Assembly (NCBI RefSeq): GCF_021228295.1
Contig: NZ_JAJQPD010000003.1
Location: 372,001-436,000, forward strand
Source: Agromyces humatus
Lineage (GTDB): Bacteria > Actinomycetota > Actinomycetes > Actinomycetales > Microbacteriaceae
Direction: 5' to 3'
Length of the DNA: 64,000 nt
Part shown: positions 9,440 through 18,512 of the stretch, one piece after another
Numbering within the stretch: position 1 is the stretch's first letter
Layout: each line of letters opens with the position of its first letter
Program-made: the position numbers and the translations under genes
The notes under the pieces: model-generated
The model's input: the letters and a program-made list of their open reading frames with translations, nothing else
Told to the model about the DNA's origin: nothing
Database searches by the model: none

Positions 9440-10759
9440 TCAGTCGGCCGGCGGGATGTTGTGGTTCTGCCGGAAGACGTTGCCGGGGTCGACCTGCGCC
9501 TTCACCCGACGAAGTCGCTCGAACGTGGCCGGCGGATACATCGAGCGGGTCACGTCGTCGCCGCGTTCGGGCGAGAAGCCGCCGTACGCCCCGTGCGTGA
9601 ACGCCAGGGCGGCATCGCTGCCCGCCTTCAGCGCCGCGACCTGCTCGGGCGCCGCATCGGGAGCGACGATGGCGTTGACGATGAGCAGTGCCTCGGCCTC
9701 GCGATAGGCGATGGCGGTCGCGTCGGGCGAGATTCGCGAGAACGCGCCGCCGAGTGCGCGGAGCAGCACCATGGTCGGGACCTCACGGGCGAACTGCGCG
9801 GCGATGACCCCGATCGCCTCGTCGGTGAGCTCGGGCACGAAGCCGTTGCCGCCGACGAACTGGAACGGCGGCTTGCCGGGCGGCGCGTCTTCGAGCAGGT
9901 CGCCGAGCGTGACGGGGCTGAGCGACACCGACGTCACCGACGGGAGCGACAGGAGCGGCGCGAGCAGGCGGCGCAGCTCGTCTTCGGTGCCGCGGGTGGC
10001 GACGGCGAGTTGCGGGCCCGACGGGATCTCGGGGGCGAACGGCGGCATGAGCATCAGCGACGAGTTGAGAGCGTCGGGCCCGGCTCGCATGACGTCGCGC
10101 CACGCGCGGATCACCGCTGCGACGTCGGTCGTGTCGAACATGACGTGACCGCCGACGAGCCCGTCGGCCGGTGCCGCCTGGAAGGTGAACCGGGTCACGA
10201 CGCCGAAGTTGCCGCCACCCCCGCGGACGGCCCAGAACAGGTCGGGGTGCGACTCGGCGTTGACCGTGAGCACCTCGCCGGCGGCGGTGACGAGTTCGAC
10301 CTCGCGGAGCGCGTCGACCGCGAGACCGTGCGCGCGCACGAGCCACCCGATGCCGCCGCCCAGCGTGAGCCCGCCCACGCCGACGTCTCGTGTGTCGCCC
10401 GAGCTGATGCCGAGGCCGCGCGGGGCGAGTGCGGTCGCGATGTCGCCCCAGTGCGCGCCGCCGCCGACCGTGACGAGTCCATCGTCGCCGACGTCGATCG
10501 AGGTGAACTCGGCGAGGTCGATCACCAGTCCGTCTTCGACGGGCAGCAGGCCGTGGCCGCCGCTGCGGACGGCGATCGCCTGACCGGCCGCTGCGGCCCT
10601 CGCGACCGCTTCGGCGACCTCGCCTACGGTGTGCGGCCGAACGACCGCGTCGGGTTCGCCGACGCCGGCGAAGACGGTTCGCCCGGCGTCGAACTCGGAG
10701 TCGCCGGGACCGAAGGCCCGGCTCGGAACGCTTTCTCTCAGGTCAGTGAGCAACGACAT
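9440..10759 (-). CDS. FAD-linked oxidoreductase of the berberine-bridge (BBE) family
   Basis: A 439-aa protein. The FAD-binding 4 domain carries AVRSGGHGLLP, whose histidine is the usual 8-alpha flavin attachment site, and GVGGLTLGGGIGWLVRAHGLAVDALREVELVTA. The C-terminal BBE motif is PPATFERLRRVKAQVDPGNVFRQNHNIPP. The cysteine that gives a second flavin bond in bicovalent members is not evident before GVGGLTLGGG, so attachment is probably monocovalent. Members oxidise sugars, alkaloids or polyketides; the substrate is unknown. No signal peptide, so it is cytoplasmic. Confidence 0.88.
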   Translation of the reverse strand: MSLLTDLRESVPSRAFGPGDSEFDAGRTVFAGVGEPDAVVRPHTVGEVAEAVARAAAAGQAIAVRSGGHGLLPVEDGLVIDLAEFTSIDVGDDGLVTVGGGAHWGDIATALAPRGLGISSGDTRDVGVGGLTLGGGIGWLVRAHGLAVDALREVELVTAAGEVLTVNAESHPDLFWAVRGGGGNFGVVTRFTFQAAPADGLVGGHVMFDTTDVAAVIRAWRDVMRAGPDALNSSLMLMPPFAPEIPSGPQLAVATRGTEDELRRLLAPLLSLPSVTSVSLSPVTLGDLLEDAPPGKPPFQFVGGNGFVPELTDEAIGVIAAQFAREVPTMVLLRALGGAFSRISPDATAIAYREAEALLIVNAIVAPDAAPEQVAALKAGSDAALAFTHGAYGGFSPERGDDVTRSMYPPATFERLRRVKAQVDPGNVFRQNHNIPPAD

Positions 10760-10888
10760 TTCGACAGTCTGGCAGCGGGCACCGACATGCGGAACCGTGC
10801 TCGCTCAGCGCGGAATCCCTGCGTTCGCATGCATCAGCGCCGGCCGCGACGTGAGCCGGCATGCCAGGCCGCCCGGCCGACCTCGCGC

Positions 10889-13024
10889 CTACTCGCCCGA
10901 CGGATGCGCCCCCGCCGCGTCGATCACCCACGCGTACGCGAACGCCCGCTCGCGCCACGCCGAGTACCGCCCCGACACCCCGCCGTGTCCGGCCGCCATC
11001 TCGATCTTCAGCAGCGGGTCGGCTCCGACCTCTCGCAGCTTCGCCACCCACTTCGCCGGCTCGACGTAGAGCACGCGCGTGTCGTTCAGCGACGTCACGG
11101 CGAGGATTCGCGGGTAGTGGTTGACGTGTACGTTCTCGAGCGGCGAGTACGACCGCATGTACGAGTAGACCTCTTCGTCGTCGAGCGGGTTGCCCCACTC
11201 GTCCCACTCGATCACGGTGAGCGGCAGCGACGGGTCGAGGATCGAGGTCAGCGGGTCGACGAACGGCACCTCGGCGAGGAACCCCGAGAAGTACCGCGGC
11301 GCGAGGTTCGCGACCGCACCGATGAGCAGGCCGCCGGCGCTGCCGCCCTGGGCGACGAGCCGGTCGGGCGCGGTGAAGTCTTCATCGATGAGGTGCCGCG
11401 CCGCGGCGATGAAGTCGGTGAAGGTGTTGCGCTTCTCGAGCTTCTTGCCGTGCTCGTACCAGAGCCGGCCCATCTCGCCGCCGCCGCGCACGTGCGCGAC
11501 CGCGAAGATCATGCCGCGATCGAGCAGCGAGAGCCGCGGAATGCCGAAGCCGGGGTCGATCGAGTGCTCGTACGACCCGTAACCGTACAAGAGGGTCGGC
11601 GCGGGCTCGCCGAGGGTGACGAGATCGTGCCGGTACACGAGCGAGATCGGCACGCGGGTGCCATCGGAGGCGGTGGCCCACTCGCGACGCTGCGCGTAGC
11701 GGGTCGCGTCGTAGTCGCCGAGCACGGGCTGGCGCTTGCGCAGCTTGCGCTCGCCGGTGGCCACGACGACGTCGTAGACGGTCGACGGCGTCACGAAGCT
11801 CGTGTAGCCGATGCGCAGGGTCGGCTGCTCCCACGCGGGGTTGCCGCCGACGCCGACCGAGAAGAGCGCCTCGTCGAACGAGAGTTCGTGCAGGGTGTCG
11901 TCGGGCGTTGCATCGGCGGGCAGCCCCTGCGGCGGCACCTTCGCGATCGCGACGCGCGGCAGTCCCTCGCGCCGGTACTCGATGGAGACGAAGTCGCGGA
12001 ACGCGTCGACGCCCTCGATGCGCACCGCGGGATCGTGCGGCAGCAGCATCCGCCGTGCCCCCTGCGGATCGGATGCCGCAACGCTGACCAGCTCGAAATT
12101 CACCGCGTCGTCGTTGTGCACGATGAGCAGCCGGTCCCTTCCGCCGGCGACGACGTGCTCGACGTCGTACTCCACCCCGTCTTTGCGCGGCCAGACCACG
12201 CCGAACTCGCCGGTGGGGTCGGCGGCGTCGAGCAGCCACGACTCGCTCGTGACGTTCGACCCGGCCTCGATCATGAGGAAGCGGCGGCTGCGGGTGAGGC
12301 CCACGCCGAGCCAGAACCGCTCGTCGGGTTCGTGGAAGACCGAGACGTCGTCGGATGCCTCGGTGCCGACCTCATGCCGCCAGATCGTGTCGGGGCGCCA
12401 CGACTCGTCGACGGTCGCGTAGAAGAGGTGGCGGCCGCTCGGGTCGAAGACCGCCCCCGCCGCGGTGCCCTCGATGACGTCGGTATAGGCGCGGTCGGTG
12501 CCGTCGATGGCCCGCAGCCGGATCGTGTAGCGCTCGTCGCCCTCGACGTCGACGCCGTAGAGCATGGTCGATCCGTCGGCCGTGATGTCGAAGCTGCCGA
12601 GCGAGTAGAACTCGTGGCCCTCGGCCTCGACGTTGTCGTCGAGCAACACCTGCTCGCCCGGCAACGGCGCGCCCGACTCATCGGTCTCCGGGGGTTCCCA
12701 GTCGTCGGGCGAGGCGACCGGCACCCGGCAGTGGATGCCGTACTGCTGGCCCTCGACGGTGCGCGTGTAGTACCACCAGTCGCCCTCACGGGTGGGCACG
12801 CTGAGGTCGGTCTCTTTCGTGCGCGCCTTGATCTCGTCGAAGAGCTGCTCCTGCAGGATCGCGAGGTGCTCGGTCTTCGCCTTCGTGTACGCGTTCTCTT
12901 CATGCAGGTGGGCGACGACCTCGGGATCGTCCTTCGCGCGCAGCCACTCGTAGTCGTCGACGTAGACGTCGCCGTGGTGCACGCGTTCGATCGGTCGCTT
13001 GGCTGTCTTCGGCGGAGTGAGCAC
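10889..13024 (-). CDS. ptrB: Oligopeptidase B (S9A prolyl oligopeptidase family)
   Basis: A 711-aa cytosolic serine peptidase cleaving short peptides after basic residues. The N-terminus (KRPIERVHHGDVYVDDYEWLR) and seven-bladed propeller are followed by an alpha/beta-hydrolase domain. The catalytic residues can be placed: Ser562 in QGGSAGGLL, Asp648 in SLNDTRVLYVEP and His680 in GHGGVSGRY. The segment VAHVRGGGEMGRLWYEHGK is typical of oligopeptidase B. Length matches the family. The start lies 62 bp from the iron box at 13086, which more likely serves the divergent gene at 13119. Confidence 0.93.
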   Translation of the reverse strand: MLTPPKTAKRPIERVHHGDVYVDDYEWLRAKDDPEVVAHLHEENAYTKAKTEHLAILQEQLFDEIKARTKETDLSVPTREGDWWYYTRTVEGQQYGIHCRVPVASPDDWEPPETDESGAPLPGEQVLLDDNVEAEGHEFYSLGSFDITADGSTMLYGVDVEGDERYTIRLRAIDGTDRAYTDVIEGTAAGAVFDPSGRHLFYATVDESWRPDTIWRHEVGTEASDDVSVFHEPDERFWLGVGLTRSRRFLMIEAGSNVTSESWLLDAADPTGEFGVVWPRKDGVEYDVEHVVAGGRDRLLIVHNDDAVNFELVSVAASDPQGARRMLLPHDPAVRIEGVDAFRDFVSIEYRREGLPRVAIAKVPPQGLPADATPDDTLHELSFDEALFSVGVGGNPAWEQPTLRIGYTSFVTPSTVYDVVVATGERKLRKRQPVLGDYDATRYAQRREWATASDGTRVPISLVYRHDLVTLGEPAPTLLYGYGSYEHSIDPGFGIPRLSLLDRGMIFAVAHVRGGGEMGRLWYEHGKKLEKRNTFTDFIAAARHLIDEDFTAPDRLVAQGGSAGGLLIGAVANLAPRYFSGFLAEVPFVDPLTSILDPSLPLTVIEWDEWGNPLDDEEVYSYMRSYSPLENVHVNHYPRILAVTSLNDTRVLYVEPAKWVAKLREVGADPLLKIEMAAGHGGVSGRYSAWRERAFAYAWVIDAAGAHPSGE

Positions 13025-13085
13025 GAGTCCACGGTACTCGCCGGTCTCACCGGTCGAGTAGTCGCCGCCGGTTCGGGAAATCGGC

Positions 13086-13104
13086 TTTGGTTAGGCTAAG
13101 CTAA
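13086..13104 (+). promoter_or_regulatory. DtxR/IdeR iron box
   Basis: The 19-bp site TTTGGTTAGGCTAAGCTAA matches the DtxR/IdeR consensus TTAGGTTAGGCTAACCTAA at 17 of 19 positions. It lies 14 bp before the start codon at 13119, overlapping the expected promoter or transcript start. Iron-loaded DtxR should repress the downstream gene, so expression is predicted under iron limitation. Confidence 0.85.
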
Positions 13105-13118
13105 CTTGTCCACACTCC

Positions 13119-15857
13119 ATGATCGCCGGGAGCCGAGCTGTGCCGATTCGTTCCGACGTCGCCGGGCTGGCGCTCGCGCGCGGCCGCGTCGAGCATGTCG
13201 CGCTCCTGACCGACGAAGGCGAGCTCACCTTCGGCGGGCTGCGCGATCGCATCGACGCGCGCCGCCTCGAGCTGGGCGCGACACGGCGACTCGTGATGAT
13301 CGAGGGCGCCAATGCGCTCGAGCCGGTCGTCACGTACCTCGCGGCACTCGAGGCGGGACATCCGGTGCTCTTCGTCGACGGCGACCCGCAGCGGTCGGCG
13401 CACCGCGACGCGCTCGTGCAGCGCTTCGATCCCGACGTCATCGCATCGGCCGGCGACGAGGCCGATGCGGGCGCCGCCGGCGGCGCGTGGCGGCTCGACG
13501 AGCGTCGCCTCGGCACGCGGCACACCCTGCATCCCGAGCTCGCGATGCTCGCGAGCACGTCGGGATCGACCGGCTCGCCCAAACTCGTGCGCCTGTCGCA
13601 CGAGAACCTGCTGAGCAACGCCGTCGCCATCGGCGACTACCTGAACCTCGGCACCGCCGACCGGGCCATCACCACCCTGCCGCTGCACTACTGCTACGGA
13701 CTCTCGGTGGTGAACAGTCACCTCGTCTCGGGCGGCTCGCTGCGCCTCACCGAGCGGTCGGTGGTCGACGGCGAGTTCTGGAACGAATTCGCCGAGGCCG
13801 GGGCGACATCGTTCGCCGGAGTCCCGTACACGTTCGAGATGCTCGAGGCGGCGGGCTTCGCCGAGCGCGAGCTGCCGACGCTGCGCACCATCACCCAGGC
13901 CGGCGGGCGGCTCGATCCCGAGCGCACGCGGCGTTTCGCCCGGCTCGGACGCGAGCGCGGGTTCGACTTCGTCGTGATGTACGGCCAGACCGAGGCGACC
14001 GCCCGCATGGCCTACCTGCCGCCGGCGCTCGCCGAGAGCGCCGCGGGCTCGATCGGCGTCCCGATCCCCGGCGGCCGGTTCCGCATCGACATGCCCGCCG
14101 GTGCGACGACGGATGCCGCCACCGATGCTCAGTCCGACAGCGAGGCGGTCGGCGAGCTGGTGTACCAGGGACCGAACGTCATGATGGGCTATGCCGAAGA
14201 GCCCGCCGACTTCGCGATGGGCCGCACGATCAGCGAGCTGCGCACGGGCGACCTCGCCCGCCGCCGTGGCGACGGCATGTACGAGATCGTCGGTCGCAAC
14301 AACCGCTTCGCGAAGATCTTCGGGCTGCGCATCGACCTCGACCGGGTCGAGCGGCTGTTCGCCGACGAGGGTCTCGCCGTGCGTGCCGTGAGCGCCGATG
14401 AGCAGCTGCTGCTGTTCGTGCTCGCCGACCGGTTCCTCCATCGCGTGCATGCGCGGGCGGGGTCGCTGTTCGGGCTTCCGCTGCACGCGGTCCGGGTGCA
14501 CGCCGTCGCAGAGTTCCCGCGCACCTCGAACGGCAAGCCCGACAACGCCGCACTCGTGCGCCACGCCGAACTGCTCGCGCACGCGGCATCCGCCACCAAC
14601 ACGGGCGCCACCGACACGGGCGTCGTGGACGCGACGCCCGACACGATCCGGTCGCTCTTCGCCGAACTGCTCGGACGACCCGACGCCTCGCCCGACGACT
14701 CGTTCGCCGGACTCGGCGGCGACTCGCTCAGTTACGTCGAGGTGTCGCTGCGGCTCGAGCAGTTGCTCGGCGCGCTGCCGCGGCAGTGGCCGACGATGTC
14801 GGTGCGCGAGCTCGCGGGGCTGGCTGCGGTGCAGACGTCGGAACCCGTATCGGCGGATGCGCCCGACGTGTCGGCCGCTGGCGCGCCGGTTGCCTCGAGC
14901 ACAGCGCGTCCGGCCGCGCGCTCCGGTCGAGGTCGACGTCGGATGCCCCGGCTCGAGACCCCCGCACTGCTGCGCTCGATCGCCATCGTGCTCGTGGTCG
15001 GCACGCACGCGAACCTGTTCACCGCGCCGGGCGGTGCGCACCTGCTGCTTGCCGTCGCGGGCTACAACCTCGCGCGGTTCCAGCTCGCCGACGTGCCCGG
15101 CCGGGGCCGCGTGCGCGGACTGCTGAAGAGCGGCGCACAGGTCGTCGTGCCCGCCGCGCTGTGGATCGGCGCGGTCGGGCTCATCACCGGGGGCTACGCC
15201 GCGACGACCGCCCTGTTCGTGAACAACTTCACCGGCGGGGCGCGCTGGAGCGACCAGTGGCAGTTCTGGTTCCTCGAGGCGATCGTGTGGTCGATGCTCG
15301 CGCTCGCCGCGGTGTTCGCGGTGCCGCAGGTCGATCGGCTCGAGCGGCGGCATCCGTTCGCCTTCGCCCTCGGTGTGCTCGCCCTCGCCGTGGCCGCGCG
15401 CGTGCTGCTGCTCGGCGGCGTCGGGGCCGAGGGAACCGAGCGATACGCGATCGAGACCGTCGTGTGGTGCATCGCACTCGGCTGGGTCGTCGCGCGGGCC
15501 GCGACCGTTTGGCAGCGCATCCTCGTGTCGGCCCTCGCGCTCGCCAGCGTGCCGGGCTTCTTCGGCGACCCGGCGCGCGAGGCGATCGTCGTGGCGGGCG
15601 TGCTGCTGCTCGTCTGGGTGCCGCGCATTCCCGTGGCGCGCATGCTCGTGCCGGTGATCGGCGCGCTCGCGGGCGCCTCGATGTTCATCTACCTGACGCA
15701 CTGGCAGGTGTACCCGCCGCTCGAGAACGAGTTCCCCGCGCTCGCGACCGTGCTGTCGCTCGCCGTCGGCGTGGTGGTGTGGAAGGGCTACACCTTCGTC
15801 GTCGCCCGCGGGGGCGCCTGGTTCAGGCGACGGCGGGCTGCGGCTCGTCGCCCGTGA
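13119..15857 (+). CDS. Adenylation-carrier protein-membrane acyltransferase fusion, iron-box controlled
   Basis: A 912-aa three-part enzyme. Residues about 1-490 are an AMP-forming adenylation domain: P-loop STSGSTGSPKLVRLSHEN, MYGQTEATARM, RTGDLARRRGDGMYEIVGR and the C-terminal lysine motif TSNGKPDNAAL. Residues about 505-575 are a phosphopantetheine carrier with GLGGDSLSYVEV, Ser536 being the attachment site. Residues about 610-905 carry eight or more hydrophobic helices like an acyltransferase-3/OafA-type membrane enzyme (LLRSIAIVLVVGTHANL, IYLTHWQVYPPLENE). It should activate an acid, load it on its own carrier and transfer it at the membrane, in the logic of DltA-DltC-DltB. The iron box and neighbouring ferric importer suggest a siderophore or envelope role. 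Substrate unknown. Confidence 0.8.
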   Translation: MIAGSRAVPIRSDVAGLALARGRVEHVALLTDEGELTFGGLRDRIDARRLELGATRRLVMIEGANALEPVVTYLAALEAGHPVLFVDGDPQRSAHRDALVQRFDPDVIASAGDEADAGAAGGAWRLDERRLGTRHTLHPELAMLASTSGSTGSPKLVRLSHENLLSNAVAIGDYLNLGTADRAITTLPLHYCYGLSVVNSHLVSGGSLRLTERSVVDGEFWNEFAEAGATSFAGVPYTFEMLEAAGFAERELPTLRTITQAGGRLDPERTRRFARLGRERGFDFVVMYGQTEATARMAYLPPALAESAAGSIGVPIPGGRFRIDMPAGATTDAATDAQSDSEAVGELVYQGPNVMMGYAEEPADFAMGRTISELRTGDLARRRGDGMYEIVGRNNRFAKIFGLRIDLDRVERLFADEGLAVRAVSADEQLLLFVLADRFLHRVHARAGSLFGLPLHAVRVHAVAEFPRTSNGKPDNAALVRHAELLAHAASATNTGATDTGVVDATPDTIRSLFAELLGRPDASPDDSFAGLGGDSLSYVEVSLRLEQLLGALPRQWPTMSVRELAGLAAVQTSEPVSADAPDVSAAGAPVASSTARPAARSGRGRRRMPRLETPALLRSIAIVLVVGTHANLFTAPGGAHLLLAVAGYNLARFQLADVPGRGRVRGLLKSGAQVVVPAALWIGAVGLITGGYAATTALFVNNFTGGARWSDQWQFWFLEAIVWSMLALAAVFAVPQVDRLERRHPFAFALGVLALAVAARVLLLGGVGAEGTERYAIETVVWCIALGWVVARAATVWQRILVSALALASVPGFFGDPAREAIVVAGVLLLVWVPRIPVARMLVPVIGALAGASMFIYLTHWQVYPPLENEFPALATVLSLAVGVVVWKGYTFVVARGGAWFRRRRAAARRP

Positions 15858-16947
15858 CGTCGTCGGTGACCTCGTCGACGACCCCCGTCTCGTCGGATGG
15901 GTAGAGCACCGCGCCGCCGTCGACCCGGATCGCCACCCGTGAGCCGGGCCGCAGGTCGCCGAGCTGGTGCGGCGGCACTCGAAGCGTGATCACCGCGGGG
16001 TGCGCAGCCCCGGCGGAGCCCGCGAGCAGCGAGACCTCGGCGAGCGATCCCATGGGTCGCACCTCGTGCACGACGGCGTTCAGTCCTGGGGCATCGGTCA
16101 CGAGGTCGATCTGGGCCGGACGCACCATGGCGACTGCCGCCCGCGACCCGTTGCTGCGGTCATGCCGCACGGGGATCGTGCCTAGCGCGCACTCGGCACA
16201 GCCGTCGCTGCGCCTGGCGGGCAGCAGCACGGCCGGGCCGAGGAACGAGGCGATCTCTGGGGTCTCGGGGTCGTCGAACACCGCCGACGGCGAGCCGGCC
16301 TGAGCGAGGCGGCCTTTGACCATGATGCCGATGCCGTGGCCGAACGAGAGCGCCTCGTCTTGGTCATGGGTGACCAGCACGGCCGTCGTGCCGGTGAGCT
16401 CGAGCGCGTCGATCACGGCACGGCGGGTCTGCTCGCGCAGGCCGGTGTCGAGGGCGCTGAACGGCTCGTCGAGCAGGATGATGCCGGGGCGCGGGGCGAG
16501 CGCCCTGGCGAGGGCGACGCGCTGCTGCTGCCCACCCGAGATCTGGTGCGGATAGCGGCCTGCGAGCGCCGGGTCGAGCGCCGTGAGCTCCATGACCTCG
16601 CGGACCCGGGCGGCGCGGCCGGCGCGGCCGGCACGGGGCACCCCGAACGCGATGTTTCCTGCCACGGTGAGGTGCGGGAAGAGGCCTCCGTCTTGAGCGA
16701 CGTAGCCGATGCCGCGCCGGTGCGCCGGAACGGACGTTCCCGGTGCCGCGAGCGTGCGGTCGCCCAGGGTGATGCGCCCGTCGTCGGGGTCGAGGAAGCC
16801 GGCGATGAGCCGGAGCAGCGTGCTCTTGCCGCTGCCCGAGGCGCCGACGATCGCGGTGCGTGAGCCCTGCGCGACATCGAGCGAGATGTCGTCGAGCACG
16901 CGGGTGGCGCCGAAGGCCTTCGAGATGCCGGTCACGGTGAGGTTCAT
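15823..16947 (-). CDS. Ferric-iron ABC transporter, ATP-binding protein (FbpC-like)
   Basis: A 374-aa ATPase. Walker A is GASGSGKSTLL, signature HQISGGQQQRVALARALA, Walker B GIILLDEPFSALD and the H-loop VTHDQDEA. The C-terminal about 120 residues form a TOBE-like regulatory domain (VAMVRPAQIDLV, VIRV-type beta segments), as in FbpC and PotA-type ATPases. ATG 16947 overlaps the permease stop by 4 bases (ATGA), indicating translational coupling. The 3' end overlaps the convergent adenylation-fusion gene by 35 bp. It powers ferric-iron import with the two genes upstream. Confidence 0.9.
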   Translation of the reverse strand: MNLTVTGISKAFGATRVLDDISLDVAQGSRTAIVGASGSGKSTLLRLIAGFLDPDDGRITLGDRTLAAPGTSVPAHRRGIGYVAQDGGLFPHLTVAGNIAFGVPRAGRAGRAARVREVMELTALDPALAGRYPHQISGGQQQRVALARALAPRPGIILLDEPFSALDTGLREQTRRAVIDALELTGTTAVLVTHDQDEALSFGHGIGIMVKGRLAQAGSPSAVFDDPETPEIASFLGPAVLLPARRSDGCAECALGTIPVRHDRSNGSRAAVAMVRPAQIDLVTDAPGLNAVVHEVRPMGSLAEVSLLAGSAGAAHPAVITLRVPPHQLGDLRPGSRVAIRVDGGAVLYPSDETGVVDEVTDDVTGDEPQPAVA

Positions 16948-18512
16948 CTGGCACGTCCTCGAATCTGGGTGAACATGAGGGCCACGGCGGGAATCGACAG
17001 CAGGATCAGCAGCAGGGCGTACGGCGCGGCCCCCGCGTAGTCGATCGACGAGGCGGCCGACCAGAACTGGGTGGCGAGCGTGCGCGTGCCGGTGGGCGCG
17101 AGCAGCAGGGTCGCGGTGAGCTCGTTCGCCGCACCGAGCGCGACGAGGGCGCCGCCGGCCGCGATCGCGGGCACGAGCAACGGCACGGTCACGCGAGCGC
17201 GCGCCACGATCGGGTGCGAGCCGAGCGAGCGCGCGGCCTCTTCGAGCGACTCGGGCACCTGCGCGATGCCGGCCCGCAACGACACGAGCGCCCGCGGCAG
17301 GAAGACGATGACGTAGGCCGCGATCACGGTAGCCGGCGTCTGGTAGAGGCCCGGCACGAGGCGCAGCGTGACGGTGACGAGCGCGAGGGCGACGATGATG
17401 GCGGGCAGGCTGCTCGCGACGTAGTACGGACCCTCGAGCGCCTTGCTCAGGCGCCCCGGGTACCGACCCGACAGCCACGCCACCGGCAGCGCCACGAGGA
17501 TGGCGCCGATCGCGCCGCCTCCGGCGAGCAGCATCGTCTGCAGGAGGGCGCCGGGCATCTCGCCGAACGCACTCGCATCGGATGCCGCGATCCACCGCAC
17601 GACGCTGGCGAGGGGCACGACCGTGGCGGCGATGCCGAGCGCCACCAGGGCGGTGAGCGCGAGCGGTGTCGCGCGCCCGAGTCTCGTTCGCTCGGCCGGC
17701 TGCGGGCTGCCGCTGCCGACCCGCGCGTAGCGGCTGCGCCCACGTGCTCCGGCCTCGATGACGAGCAGCACGAGGCAGAGCGTGGCGAGCACGACGCCGA
17801 GGGCGGCCGCCGACGAGCCCGCGAACGTCGACTGGTAGGCGACGACGATCGCGGTCGTGAACGTGTCGAACCTGATGAAGGCGAATGCGCCGTACTCGGC
17901 GAGCAGGTGCAGCGCGACGATGAGGCCGCCGCCGAGGATGGCGAGACGGAGCTGCGGCAGGATGACCCTGCCGAACACCGCCCACGAGCCGAGGCCGAGC
18001 GACCGGGCCGACTCCTCGAGCGCGGGGTCGAGGCCGCGCAGCGTCGCGAGCGCGGGCAGGTAGACGAGCGGGTAGTACGCGAGCGTCGCCACGAGCAGGC
18101 CACCCCAGAGGCCCTGGATCGACGGGATCGCGCTGGCCCAGCCGTAGCTGCTGACGAACGCGGGGATCGCGAGCGGGGCGACGAGCAGCACCGAGAAGAA
18201 GCCCCGGCCCGGCAGGTCGGTGCGCTCGACGAGCCATGCGCCGCCGACGCCGAGCACGATCGTGGCGGGCACGCCGAGCAGGAGCAGCAGTACGGTGTTC
18301 ACCAGCAGCTCGCCGACGCGGGGCCGGAAGATGAGCGGTGCCAGGGCGTCCCAGCCGATCTCGAGCACGGTCGCCACGACGTAGCCGACCGGAATGAGCA
18401 TGCCGACGGCGAGCACGACGACGATCGCGATGAGCGATGCGGGCGGTCGCGGGGTACCGGCGCCCGCCCGGCCCGCGTCGCGGGTCGGGGCGGTGATCGC
18501 CGTGACGGTCAG
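16944..18512 (-). CDS. Ferric-iron ABC transporter, double-length permease (FbpB-like), probable CTG start
   Basis: A 522-aa permease with two homologous halves and about 12 hydrophobic helices. Two EAA-type loops are visible (EESARSLGLGSWAVFGRVILPQLR and EEAARSLGSHPIVARARVTVPLL), as in FbpB/SfuB. No ATG, GTG or TTG exists in frame between the upstream gene body and codon 34. The frame begins naturally at CTG 18512, which overlaps the binding-protein stop (CTGA) and has GGAGG 10 bases upstream. The first conventional codon, GTG inside helix 1, lacks a ribosome site. A CTG start is therefore preferred but not proven. Confidence 0.85.
   Translation of the reverse strand: MTVTAITAPTRDAGRAGAGTPRPPASLIAIVVVLAVGMLIPVGYVVATVLEIGWDALAPLIFRPRVGELLVNTVLLLLLGVPATIVLGVGGAWLVERTDLPGRGFFSVLLVAPLAIPAFVSSYGWASAIPSIQGLWGGLLVATLAYYPLVYLPALATLRGLDPALEESARSLGLGSWAVFGRVILPQLRLAILGGGLIVALHLLAEYGAFAFIRFDTFTTAIVVAYQSTFAGSSAAALGVVLATLCLVLLVIEAGARGRSRYARVGSGSPQPAERTRLGRATPLALTALVALGIAATVVPLASVVRWIAASDASAFGEMPGALLQTMLLAGGGAIGAILVALPVAWLSGRYPGRLSKALEGPYYVASSLPAIIVALALVTVTLRLVPGLYQTPATVIAAYVIVFLPRALVSLRAGIAQVPESLEEAARSLGSHPIVARARVTVPLLVPAIAAGGALVALGAANELTATLLLAPTGTRTLATQFWSAASSIDYAGAAPYALLLILLSIPAVALMFTQIRGRAR

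Noticed and set aside
9176-13099. A 1,307-codon open frame on the plus strand
   Set aside because: It runs antisense to the BBE oxidoreductase and oligopeptidase B, both with complete catalytic motifs. Its translation is low-complexity Arg/Val/Asp-rich sequence, the usual shadow of high third-position GC.
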